The notes under the pieces: generated by a model
The model's database searches: none
Told to the model about the DNA's origin: nothing
What the model saw: the letters and a program-made list of their open reading frames with translations, nothing else
Program-made: the position numbers and the translations under genes
Shown here: piece by piece, positions 30,848 to 41,641 of the stretch
How the letters are laid out: every line of letters begins with the position of its first letter
How positions within the stretch are numbered: position 1 is the first letter of the stretch
DNA from: Syngnathus acus
Taxonomy: Eukaryota > Chordata > Actinopteri > Syngnathiformes > Syngnathidae
DNA: 64,000 nucleotides
Direction: 5' to 3'
Assembly (NCBI RefSeq): GCF_901709675.1
Contig: NC_051095.1
Coordinates: forward strand, 25,773,956 to 25,837,955

Positions 30848-32739
30848 TTAATTTCTGTACATGTTGTACACAAAAGAGCCTTCGGTTGGAGGCTCCCCGA
30901 CACATACAAGATGGAACCACTTGCAACACTCGTCACACTGAATCTGGTAAACAAAGAAAAAAGCAAGATCATACAATGCAGCACATTTACAATAATTTAC
31001 AACGAATGTGTAATTCAATATATTTCTTAATCATCACATGCATTAGTTAACAAGACCTGACATAATTACCCATCTGTTGTCTGTGTCATGTGTAGCTTCC
31101 CCACAAACAAAGCACAAGTCAGATAAATCATCTGTGAAAACAAAGACAGAAGAATTGCTAAAGTACTTCCCTGTGTAAAACTTAACTGAGTTGTATATAA
31201 CACTGATAGCACAGTCAGGACCATTCTTTGGGTGGCAATAACATCTCTTGGGTGCATATTACTTACCAGTCTCTAATAGAAGTGTGGTGGCAATTTGCAG
31301 CCTGTACCTATTTACATCATGTGCCTTTGCTGAGAAATCTATTTCTTCATTTGAAAGAAGATGTTCTGCAAACTGAAAAAGACAATGTCAGATGTTTACA
31401 GTGCATAAAGAATGTTTTAAATGTTTGCCATCTTTAGCCTATATATCATACAAAAAATTCTGCTCAGACAATAATTTGTTTTAGTCCTTTGTTGTATGAA
31501 CTCTAAATTATTTTTTTTAGTTTTGAGTAATGTTTGATTAAGTTTTTGCATAATTGAGTGATATGAGTTTGGTAAATCTAGTCTGTAAATCAAATGCATA
31601 CTTTCAAAGCAAAGACACCACAAGAGGTTGAATCTTGTTGCCTGGGATGGGGGACAGTGCCACAAGTCCACCTGGAAACATTGCACCCTTTCTTGCGCAT
31701 GAACGCCCTGAAATATAAGAGCCGGCACATAAACACAAATTTCAAGTTTTACCCGTCAATTACATAATTTGTATTGATAAAAACAAAAACCTAGTCCACT
31801 TTCAAAAGAAAGCGCTAATCTTCAGTTAAATGTTGATATCACAATAGTACTCTGACTTTTAGAAGCTGTACTTACCGGGTTGATTCCAGGCATTATTTAA
31901 TGTCCATTTGAGACTCACCAAGAGGATCAACTAGTAAGGACCTTTTTTCTCCTGGCATGATTGCCTATATTTTAAACACAAAAAATGAGGTTTTATTATT
32001 CATATGCATGAATTATTAAACATTTTGCACATAACTATATATTTTTTGCTGTAATGTTACTCCTCTTGTGGCATTAAAACATTTCTTTACCGCCAGCTTC
32101 CAATGATTATGCTCATTGACAATGCCAACAATAAGTTTGTATTCCACCGGGTTGATCTAAAAATAAAGAGAAGAAAAAAAAACGTCTGTCAATAATTTCA
32201 GTAAAATGCGTAAAGAACAAAATTAATGCCAATTGAGTTTTTTAATATAATTGTTATGTCTTAATAACGTTGTTGGGCCACTAATTGGCCCTACAACAAT
32301 ATTAAGACATTTAACTTCTTAACTTCATTGATAATTTTGCAAGATATAATTCAATAAACAGTGCTAATACAGACACACCTTGAGTCTCTGGCTCTTTCCA
32401 TTCCATAAATTTGTCATTGCAAATGAGTCAATGTAGGAAACCTTTTCCACGCTGATTTGGTTGCGTTTGTTCACCAACAACAGGAGGTACGCGTTTATAA
32501 CCTGTAATTGAAACGGCAAACAAATTGAAACAGAAAATATTACCCCCCCCCCACACAAAAAAAATACAGTGCTGCCAATTAAGACAAACCTAAGTTTCAG
32601 ATATGAAAACATAATTTTACCTCCGATTCCAGCTCAGAATTGGGTCCAACGTTCATAATGTCCCAAAAGAACAATTTGTACGCCCCGATTTTTGAGAGGA
32701 GAACATGGACGTGCTTTCCCTTCCAGGCATCTTGAACGT
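30848..32739 (-). pseudogene. Ulp1 (C48-type) protease and PHD finger portion of the Ginger-like gene
   Basis: These exons encode a C-terminal module. The Ulp1-like triad is visible: His in NEHNHWKLA (exon 10, near 32100), Asp in LLVDPLG (exon 11, near 31925) and Cys in QQDSTSCGVFAL (exon 12, near 31620), with the oxyanion-type Gln just ahead. The start of the fold, VINAYLLLLV, is in exon 9. Ulp1 proteases cleave SUMO-like or polyprotein substrates; here maturation of the transposase or host-SUMO interference is inference. The PHD finger reads LCFVCGE, then IQCDECCKWFHLVC. Its last Cys pair (TGTACAACATGT near 30855-30870) is out of frame by one base. An in-frame TAA at 31893-31895 separates the Asp from the Cys. 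Confidence 0.82.
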
Positions 32740-35700
32740 CTGCCAAAAATAAGTCAGAACAATACCTCAAAATACAATTGGAAATGTGGTTCATTCCATG
32801 GCAGCAAGTGGCATTTATAAAACACTTTGTGAGTACAAGACCTATGTGCCACATATCCATAATGTATGTTTTAATATGTTTACAGTTTTATCATGAATAC
32901 ATCTTACATTTGTCCACATTTTCCCTCGTTTGTCTAAAAGTCAAAGACAGTCGTGGTGGTGTTGCGGTATTAAGAGCAGGGGAAAAGGGAGCCGTGGCTG
33001 GAGGAGTTGTGGCTGAAGGAGTAGTGGCAGAGGGGGCAGCGGCTGGAGGAGCTGAGGCTGGAGGAACAGTGGCAGTGGTGCTTGGAGGAGCTGAGGCTGG
33101 AGGAGCAGTGGCAGTGGGAGCGGTGCTTGGAGGAGCTGCGGCTGGTGGAGCAGTGGGAGAGGGAGCGGTGGTTGGAGGAGCTGAGGCTGGAGAAGCAGTG
33201 GCAGAGGGGGCAATGGCTGGAGGAGCTGAGGCTGGAGGAGCAGTGGCAGTGGGAGCGGTGCTTGGAGGAGCTGCAGCTGGTGGAGCAGTGGAAGAGGGAG
33301 CGGTGGTTGGAGGAGCTGAGGCTGGAGGAGCAGTGGCAGAGGGGGCAATGGCTGGAGGAGCTGACGCTAGAGTAGCAGTGGCAGTGGGAGCGGTGCTTGG
33401 AGGAGCTGCGGCTGGTGGAGCAGTGGGATAGGGAGCGGTGGTTGGAGGAGCTGCGGCTGGAGGAGCAGTGGCTGGAGGAGCAGTGGCTGGAGGAGCTGAG
33501 GCTGGTGGGGATGGTGACTGTGTCATCCAGGAGGATGCTCCTTTTTTGTTTTCATACCTATGAGGCACTCTTTGTTTATTTTCTTTGTATGGTTTTAGGT
33601 GGTCAATGTTTATTTTGGGGACCAAGGCTCCATTCTCATCCTGGAGGTCAGCTGTCTTGCCCTCAATCGCCACAATTTTGTATGGCCCCAAAAAATTGGG
33701 GTTCAATTTTCCTCCCTTTCTTTGTTGAGACCTGATATTTTGTCTTAGAACAAGATCTCCGATGTGTACAGTTGGTGTGGTCCCTGAGGTTGTTTTTGGG
33801 TGCCTTGTTTTTTCCTGCGCTTTTCTAATGTGCTCTCTAACTTGCTCAAATAGTTGGTCTTGTTCGTTATGGTCTTGTGCCATAACTTCCATCCCCACCA
33901 CATTCTCCACAGTGCCATCAACCTTCAGAAAAAGCAAACATTTGCTATCATGATTAAAGTGTCAACAAGTTTTAGTTTTATATTTGTGTTTTACAATTAA
34001 GATGTAACTAAACAAATTCAACAAGCAAATTGTCCTTGATCGTATAAAAACTTCTCCATGATACTGTATATCCTTGTAATGGATCATGGATCTTGATGTG
34101 CCAAAATCTTACCTCGTAGTGTTCTGGCACTTGAATGGGGTAGCGTGCCTCTCTGCCGAACATTAGAAAGTAAGGCGAGTAGTTTGTCGTCATTTGTTTT
34201 TTGGTCCGCAGACCAAACATAACTGCATCCAAATATTCATCCCAGCTTTCTGGATGCTGACAAACCACTTTGCTCAGAGCTCTAAAAAACAAAATCAGTT
34301 TTAAAATTGCGCTGGTGACAGTGTTGTTTTTTTATTAATTTTGGAGAATTGTATATAAATGACTCCAATAACATTTTTTAAACCAAAATGTGTTTTTTCT
34401 GACCTAACAGTTTTTATAGTGCATGTTATTTACTTTGAAAGTGCCCTGAAAACAAAAACAAACTCACGAGCAACATCATAACAAGAAATTGTCAAAGATT
34501 AATGTGGGTAAACGAAGTATACTCACCTTTGAATTGTCCCATTTAATTTTTCCACCAACCCATTAGTTTGAGGGTGGTATGGTGAGCAAAGGCTTCTTTT
34601 TATGTCAAGCATTTCACATACTCTCTTGTTGATCTGCAGTTGCCAGGGGAAAGAATAAGTAATTGAGTTGGGCAATTTTGCAGTGAAATAGTGTTTGAGA
34701 ATGTGAGCTTAACATCATCACTATACTGGCTTTGCATCACAAATACACAGAAGGAAAATACAACACCCACAACTGCAACAGTCACAAAACACGGACAAAA
34801 TACAATGAGCAGTAAGAAACGTTTTTTTTTTTATTTTACTCCAGCTATTTTATGAAGTTCGACATCCTTTTGTTGCTTTCATCGGCCACACAAAATAAAG
34901 TTGCAGGCCAGATATGCCCTCAGGGACTTGTATTTGACAGCTATGATGAAGATAATTTCTGCCAAACACTGTTGTACTTACTGCATTGACAAATTCTTTG
35001 CCTTGATCTGTCAAGATCCTTTTTGGCGACTCAAATTGGTAGACGAATTTTAGGATACAGGCGGTAACATCAGCAGCAGACTTCGACCTCAATGGATAGG
35101 CTTGAGGCCATTTCGTGAAATAATCGACCATCACGCAAATATATTGGTATCCATCTTTTGTCTGAGCCAGTTTGCCAATGAGGTCTATCCCCAAGACTTC
35201 GAATGGCTGAGACACCTAATAAATAAATATTTATAAAAACAAATTGTGTTAAACTGATGTTGCTGAGAAAAAAAGTTATATAAAGTATGCCACATACAAA
35301 ATACTATACCAGGGGTGGCCAACCCGCGGCTCGCGAGCCGCATGCGGCTCTTTGGCTGGTTCCATGCGGCTCTTTTACGTTCATATCAACATTTGTGTTT
35401 ATTTTTTGTGCGTATTTGCTTCGCTTGAGTTCAATATGGTATTTTGGTCAAACGCGCATGCACCTGAGGTGAAATCCCGCAAAGGAGGAGGGACAAACCC
35501 ATTTGAGGAGTGTCAATTTCGCTCTAAAAATGGCAAGGAAAAAATGCACAGCTAAACGAATATATGAGGATGAACACAGGACGTTTTTAACAGAGTTAAA
35601 GTTGTTTTTTGTTGAACGCAATGGCAAGCCATTCTGCCTGATATGTCGGACGTCATTAGCGCATTTAAAAGCTTCAAATGTTCAGCGCCACTTCAGCTCA

Positions 35701-36181
35701 CTTCATGCCAATATCGCTAAGGACTTTCCAAAAGGGACTGAATTTCGCAAGCACAAGTTTGGACACTTTGAAAAGTCAGGCAGAAAAATAGGTACAGTTT
35801 TTCAAAAAAATTACGAAGCACTCAGAGACTGTCACGCTTGCATTGTTTCAACTGGCTTGGAACATTGCACGGGCTAAAAAGCCATACAATGAAGTGGAGT
35901 TTGTTAAAAAATGCCTCAGTGACGTTATTGAAATCTTGTCTCCTGAAAACGACAAACTAAAACGAATGGTCTGTCCCGCCACAAATAGTAAGTGAAAAAA
36001 CTTATGTTTTTGTTTGTGGAATTTGTTGAACTGAGAGTTTGTCTGTGTGAGACAATGCACACAATGTTCATTGTTGAAAATGTGGTCTTTGGTCTGTGGT
36101 TTTAGTACTGTAGGAGTCAATTTGTCATTATCATGTTGGTGCGTGACATGATAATGTCACACAATAAATTTGGCTGAGCAG

Positions 36182-36238
<57 letters not shown>

Positions 36239-37452
36239 CGTTTGTGCATGTGAGTGTGCATGTGTGTGTGTGTGTGGGGGGGGGAATGTTCATGTGTGCT
36301 CATGTGTATGATGTGGCTCTTTGCGATGACACAGTAAAAAATGTGGCTCTTATTCTCTGACTGGTTGGCCACCCCTGTACTATACAGACCTTGGGTCAAA
36401 ATAGAGAACATTATTTGGATTAACTGACCTGTATAGGCATGACCTCTGTTGGGCTTTTTATTGATATGCCGGCTGCCTGACATTCGGTGCACTGGGACAC
36501 CTGACAATGGCAAGTTTTGTGGAAAAGTAGTCATTGTTAATAAATGCATGCAAAAAGGGCAAGATCTTCGATAATCATTTTGAATTGTTTGCAAAAGATA
36601 CAAAGGAATAGTTTCATTCATTATGTTTGCAGGCTAAAAAAAATGAACCAACAAGTATACTCTTTTTGTATTGTTTACATACCCACTCATTAATGTCAAC
36701 AGACATCGCTGGCCAGTAATATCTCAGAGAGATGCTGTGTCTTGTTTTATTTTGCCCGGTGTGCGCCCCTGCCGGGCTGGCATGAAAACTCTTAAAAATT
36801 TCATTTGCCTCTTCAGCACCACAGACAACCTTCACTTGGTCTGTGCCTTTTTGGCGGCAATAATACAGCTCCCCTCCTGAGTAGAAGTAAAAATAAAACG
36901 TTGAATTAGCACCATACTTGTGGTAACTCATTAAGTGCTCACTCAATACACCTAATTGCAAATTTGCTACTTGGACAAAAAAAAACATTAGTTTCATAAT
37001 ATATCAAATGTTCACTCAATGGGTCTACAACCAAATATGTTACTTTAGTTTGATAATTTATCAAATATTTACTCAATAGATCTACAAATAGTTACTTGAA
37101 AAAAAAACATAGCTTGAGTTGCACTCAACAAATTCAACAATTTCCTTCATAGTGAGGTGTGTTATATATATTGTGTCCAACATTTTATAAGTCAATTATT
37201 TGTCTTATAGAGTAATTACTCTAAAACTTAAGTTTCTGACGTTAGTGTAGAAATTAGCAGGTTCTGCAATGTGAATTTTTGGTGCGTCTCTGGATCTAAT
37301 TTGCTTGATTTATGTACGTTGTGTATCTTACCCTCAACGTCGCAAAAAGAAGCTTTTCTTCTCAATACGTACTTCTCCTTCTTCGTAATAACATTTGGGT
37401 ATTCACGTTTTGTTTTGTAGGCAATAATTTGTTGGTAAATAGTTGGGTCCAT
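30848..37452 (-). CDS. Ginger1-like transposase: integrase, Ulp1 protease and PHD finger, 15 exons
   Basis: By-eye exon model (minus strand): 37332-37452, 36683-36876, 36429-36500, 34982-35215, 34527-34633, 34113-34281, 32908-33922, 32621-32739, 32379-32501, 32091-32156, 31876-31964, 31602-31707, 31267-31372, 31070-31131, 30848-30943. Every intron has GT and AG, and phases join to 2,679 nt. Exon 1 starts MDPTIYQQ. Exons 2-3 encode the H2C2 zinc-binding region (HASPAGAHTG...QCTECQ). Exons 4-5 hold the DDE residues in GIDLIGK, LTDQGKEF and LVEKLNG. Exon 6 holds PYFLMFGREARYP, and exon 7 a GPY/F-like module (NPNFLGPYKIV) plus a Pro/Ala linker. Exons 9-13 form the Ulp1 protease and exons 14-15 a PHD finger. 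Defects are a TAA stop at 31893-31895 and a frame slip near the C-terminus. Confidence 0.85.
32985..33515 (-). repeat. In-frame Pro/Ala-rich minisatellite in exon 7
   Basis: The exon encodes a linker of 5-residue APP-type units arranged in a 45-residue (135-bp) higher-order repeat, about three copies long (for example PPASAPPAIAPSATA followed by PPASAPPTTAPS). It lies between the integrase GPY/F-like module and the Ulp1 protease. The frame stays open across it. The plus-strand open frame with Gly/Ala/Val/Glu repeats is its shadow. Confidence 0.88.
35530..35877 (+). pseudogene. hAT transposase N-terminus with BED-like zinc finger (fragment)
   Basis: The plus strand starts MARKKCTAKRIYEDEHRTFL, then has a zinc-finger-like FCLICRTSL...NVQRHFSSLH segment, the layout of the DNA-binding head of ZBED/SCAND3-type hAT transposases. 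After about 80 residues the frame is lost. A following stretch near 35870-35990 (AKKPYNEVEFVKKC-like in another frame) continues the family homology, and then the element collapses into a (GT)n tract. The catalytic core is missing. Confidence 0.75.
36186..36270. repeat. (GT)n microsatellite
   Basis: A long GT run followed by a short CG run and a further GT stretch, inside the hAT element. Confidence 0.95.
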
Positions 37453-37682
37453 TGTGCGGCAGCGTATTGTTGTCAGAAAACAATGGCGAAATGACACGAA
37501 GTGCGCACTTACAAGGTGGGGTAAAATGGGTGCTTTGGTGACAAGTTTGAATTCAAGACAATATTGTTTGACCAACAAAGGAAAGAAAACATTATTATCT
37601 ATTTGTTTATTTATTTATTTAACATCCAATATTGTATAGTTATCAGTGCACAAATCATTTATTTATATATACACCGTTTTAA

Positions 37683-39504
37683 ATGGGGGGGAACATATTC
37701 TCACAGGGCACCCGTGAGGATATGTTCCCCCCTGTAACGTGGGCTAGGAATGAGGGAACCTGTTCAAATTTGCCACACTACCTGAACTGACCCCCAGGAA
37801 GACAGAAAAAAAAACAGCTGGAGTCCAGCACTCACCGTTCTCAAAATAAGGGGGGGAACATATCCTCACGGGGCAGCCGTGAGGATGTGTTCCCCCCCTG
37901 TAATTTGGCCTAGGAATAAAGGATTATGTTCAAATTTGCCACACAACCTGAACTGACCCCCAGGAAGACAGAAAAAAAACAGCTGGACTCCAGCACTCAC
38001 CGTTCTGAAAATGAGGGGGGGGGGAACATATCCTCACGGGGCAGCCGTGAAGATGTGTTCCCCCCCTGTAATTTGGCCTAGGAATGAGGGAACCTGTTCA
38101 AATTTGCCACACTACCTGAACAGACCCCCAGGAAGACAGAAAAAAAACCAGCTGGAGTCCAGCACTCACCGTTCTGAAAATAAGGGGGGGGAACATATCC
38201 TCACGGGGCAGCCATGAGGATGTGTTCCCCCCCTGTAATTTGGCCTAGGAATAAGGGAACCTGTTCAAATTTGCCACACTACCTGAACAGACCCCCAGGA
38301 AGACAGAAAAAAAACAGCTGGAGTCCAGCACTCACCATTCTCAAAATAAGGGGGGGAACATATCCTCACGGGGCAGCCGTGGGGATGTGTTCCCCCCCTG
38401 TAACTTGGGCTAGGAATGAGGGAACCTGTTCAAATTTGCCACACTACCTGAACAGACCCCCAGGAAGACAGAAAAAAAACCAGCTGGAGTCCAGCACTCA
38501 CCGTTCTGAAAATAAGGGGGGGGGGAACATATCCTCACGGGGCAGCCGTGAGGATGTGTTCCCCCCCTGTAACCTGGGCTAGGAATGAGGGAACCTGTTC
38601 AAATTTGCCACACTACCTGAACAGATCCCCAGGAAGACAGAAAAAAAAACAGCTGGAGTCCAGCACTCACCGTTCTCAAAATAAGGGGAGGGGGACATAT
38701 ACTCACGGGGCTGCCGTCAGGATGTGTTCCCCCCTGTAATTTGGCCTAGGAATGAGGGATTCTGTTCAAATTTGCCACACAACCTGAACAGACCCCCGGG
38801 AAGATAGAAAAAAAGACAGTCGGTGTCCAGGACTCACCGTTCTCAAAATTGGAGGGGGGCACAAATTTTCACGGCATGACAATTTTTATAGAGATCTTGT
38901 TACAATTTTTAGCCCCCCTCCCCACCACCTGTCACTTTCCTTGGGACAAAAGGAGCCTTCGGAACTGAAATTTCTTCTCAATCATTCATTCAAATCAATT
39001 CACTCAAATCATTCTCGTTATGAAAGATTTGATCATAAAACGTGTGTGGCTTTTTCTTAAATGAACACGTTTGACATTGCTATAGTGTCAGCTTTTAATT
39101 ATATGGCGCTGTCATTTTAAAGCAAATTAATAAATGCAACAATATTAATTTGCTTTGAAAATACCTGAGTAATAAAATGGATGGATGAATGATGATCACA
39201 ATTAAGTAGAAAGTCTCCTTTGTAATATATACTCCTTGTAGCATGTAACGGTACCCAAAAAGAGGAGTTTCTTTGCATCGAGGTTTATGCAAAGAGCTCA
39301 CGTAATTATATTGTTGCTTTTTGGTGAAGTGAATGAGTGTTCCGTCTGTACGACTGGTCTTTGAATGCACCCCGCTTCAATGGCAGAACGCGGATGAACT
39401 TAAAGACATCAAATGAGAATAATCCTTTATAAAAATTAAAATTGACCGACACAAACGTGAGTTCTTCATGTTTTTATTGAAAACAACATAGACGCCGTAC
39501 AACA
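37683..39504 (-). repeat. Right terminal inverted repeat of the Ginger-like element
   Basis: Inverted partner of 28935-30720. It contains the subterminal array at 37688-38720, then a unique mirrored stretch to the terminus. It preserves the empty target site ('aacatgaagaactcacg' on the minus strand) that is filled by the hammerhead-type insertion in the left arm. Confidence 0.88.
37688..38720 (-). repeat. Subterminal tandem array, right side
   Basis: About six to seven units of roughly 166 bp. Each has a G-rich/C-rich palindrome around 'tatcctcacggggcagccgtgagga', flanked by GGGGGGAACA and TGTTCCCCCC, and the words 'aaatttgccacactacctga' and 'agctggagtccagcactcac'. The units are more alike to each other than to the ends, suggesting ongoing homogenisation. 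Confidence 0.9.
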
Positions 39505-39557
39505 TCGATATGTATCGATATGATATCGTATTGTGACAAAACCTGCGATTTACACCC

Positions 39558-39597
<40 letters not shown>

Positions 39598-41636
39598 TGA
39601 TCGTTTATACTATGACACTGACGTCATTATAAAAGCATGCAATGAGTAATGAAAGTCCAAATGATAGCAAATGTCTAAGAGATAAAAGTGGAAATGGCAG
39701 TAGCACTATGCTGACCCAAGTTAAAATGAGCTCACTCCTCCGTCTAGCCAAGAGAGGACTTGTGAGACAAGATTAATTCTGAAGGCTGAGAGCTATGATT
39801 TACTACTGAACTTTAAAAGAAATAATGCATTTTCAGGCACTAGGCAGCAGTGGTAATAAGCATAATATGAGGTGGCACTGGAGGGAGGAGCGGAGGCCAC
39901 TGTCTGGGCACTGGCCCCTCTTTGCTCACTGAAACATCACATCTTGGTCCCCTGGAACACATACGTATACCCTCAGTGGATATAAATAACAGTATACACA
40001 GTTCCTCTCCTACCTTTGCTGAAAGACATTTAACACAAACACTGCGAACTGCATTCATAGGACATTGGAAATGTACGTATGATGATGATTTCCTCTATAA
40101 TGTGCTTTCGCAAATATATTGAGGTGCAGGTGTTGCTGAGTAAGTATTCCAAGTTTTCAGAATATTAGTCGAGCGTTGCCATTGAAGGAATGGGGTCGAA
40201 ATACAAAAAGTCCTGCCTATCTACAAAAACAGATATGCTCAAACCTCATTGAGTAAAGTACATAGCAGACAAGTATATTCACGTATTAAATCAATAAAAG
40301 AAACATTTTAAGCATATAATTATACCTGCATACCAAATCAATAAAGGAGACATAAACTAGACATTTTTATATATGGTAATGACAAATGATTTTATAACTT
40401 CATGATCTGATATGTGTTTCTGTGCGCTTTGAAATAACAACTTTTTGATATATTGCCTGAACAGTATAATGACCCGTAAGAAACTATTTAATGCATGCCT
40501 GATGTTATTCTAAATCACGGACACTGCCCAAGGTGTCTAAGAATGTTCAGTACTTGATTATATCTTAGGTTTTGAAGAATGCTTGATGTAACGTTGTATT
40601 TTGCCTAATGCTAGACGCCAGCCTTGGATTACTATTGAATGTTCTGGACAGAAGGAGAATATTTTGACTAACAATGAAAATATATGGTTGGAAGCATGAT
40701 TAAACTAAGAATGTGACGAAGTTAGCAAGTACATAGAGTGTCGAAAGAACAAACAAACAAATGCATGGTAAGTGGTGAGTAAGAACTTTGCATAGTCAGG
40801 GAACATTAACGAATTGATGATGTCACACACAAAACTTCACATAAGTCCGTACAAAATCACAAAAGTGGAAGGATGATGAATGGACGAGGTGCGACAATGT
40901 ATGTGCAAGAATAGAGGAAAATGTTTACAGGAAGGTCACATGGAGATAAAACCAGCAGAGGTGCCAGAGGGAGAACGCCAGGAGGAAGACAGCCGTGAGC
41001 CCGGCCAAGGCCGAAAGATGGGAAGGAAAACAACAGTCCCCACCAAGTCAAACACACCGAATCGCCCATAATCAGCACCCAACCCCGCGGAACCAGCTCT
41101 CACCGAATCAGCACCCACTCCTATGGAATCAAACTCTCCTGCGAACTTGTCCCACCCCGAAAGACTCATCACCCATCAAACTCGGCCCACACCGACATGT
41201 GCAACTGAATATAAGCTGACCAAAGAACCTTGAACATTGCCTTTTCTGAATGGAGACTTTGTGCTCTTGAGCATTGTCGCACGAAAGGCCCAGCGCTGTA
41301 TTGTATTTTTCCTGAAAACAGAGTTTTCTTAACAAGAATTGTCATTGAACTCAACCAACCTGTGTAAGTCTAATTTTGTTTCGGTGTCTTAGTCTTTTCC
41401 TAAAATTGATAAAGAAAACGAACACGCAGTGAGTAAATTGGATGACAGATGATTGGCTCTGGCTTTTGCGGTGAGGCGCGGATAGCGCGCTTCCCAAATT
41501 GTGGACCAAATCCAACACCGTAAATGTGTTTGAACTATTATCTTTAACTTTTAATAATCACATGCCCTTACCGACCGCACTACATGCAGCCGAATCTGAT
41601 TGGCATCCATATACGTAGATTAAATTATTTAATACA
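39505..41636. other. No gene seen; (TA)n at 39561-39592
   Basis: Immediately right of the Ginger-like element lies 'gatatgatatcgtattgtgac...', resembling a decayed repeat end, then a TA microsatellite. From 39600 to 41636 the sequence looks unique. Short ORFs show no family motif and no exon could be supported. Confidence 0.4.
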
Positions 41637-41641
41637 GTGGT

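Larger units (their letters stand above)
35310..36377 (+). mobile_element. hAT DNA transposon inside intron 3 of the Ginger-like gene
   Basis: The inverted ends CAGGGGTGGCCAACC... and ...GGTTGGCCACCCCTG are flanked by a perfect 8-bp duplication, tactatac, at 35302-35309 and 36378-36385. At 1,068 bp it is internally deleted. It carries a transposase N-terminus on the plus strand and a (GT)n tract. Its host intron lies between exons 36429-36500 and 34982-35215, so the insertion spares the coding sequence. Confidence 0.93.
28935..39504 (-). mobile_element. Ginger1-like DNA transposon (10.6 kb) with long inverted repeats
   Basis: The outer ends are TGTCGTACGGCGTC on the left and, inverted, TGTTGTACGGCGTC on the right. 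They fit the TGTNR terminus described for Ginger elements, with a probable 4-bp target duplication (ccga/tcga). The inverted repeats run inward about 1.8 kb on each side; one 91-codon stretch translates identically in both. Between them lies a single 15-exon minus-strand gene with a gypsy-type integrase, an Ulp1 protease and a PHD finger. That gene content is known for Ginger1, cut-and-paste transposons that share ancestry with gypsy integrases. Later insertions are a hammerhead-type element in the left inverted repeat and a hAT in intron 3. Confidence 0.85.

Noticed and set aside
32778-33431. Plus-strand 217-codon frame with Gly/Ala/Val/Glu repeats
   Set aside because: It is the antisense shadow of the Pro/Ala-rich exon of the Ginger-like gene, where the minus strand has splice sites and domain continuity.
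37688-38720. CRISPR-like regularly spaced repeat
   Set aside because: Units are 166 bp with no short repeat/variable spacer structure, and the genome is plainly eukaryotic. They are transposon subterminal repeats.
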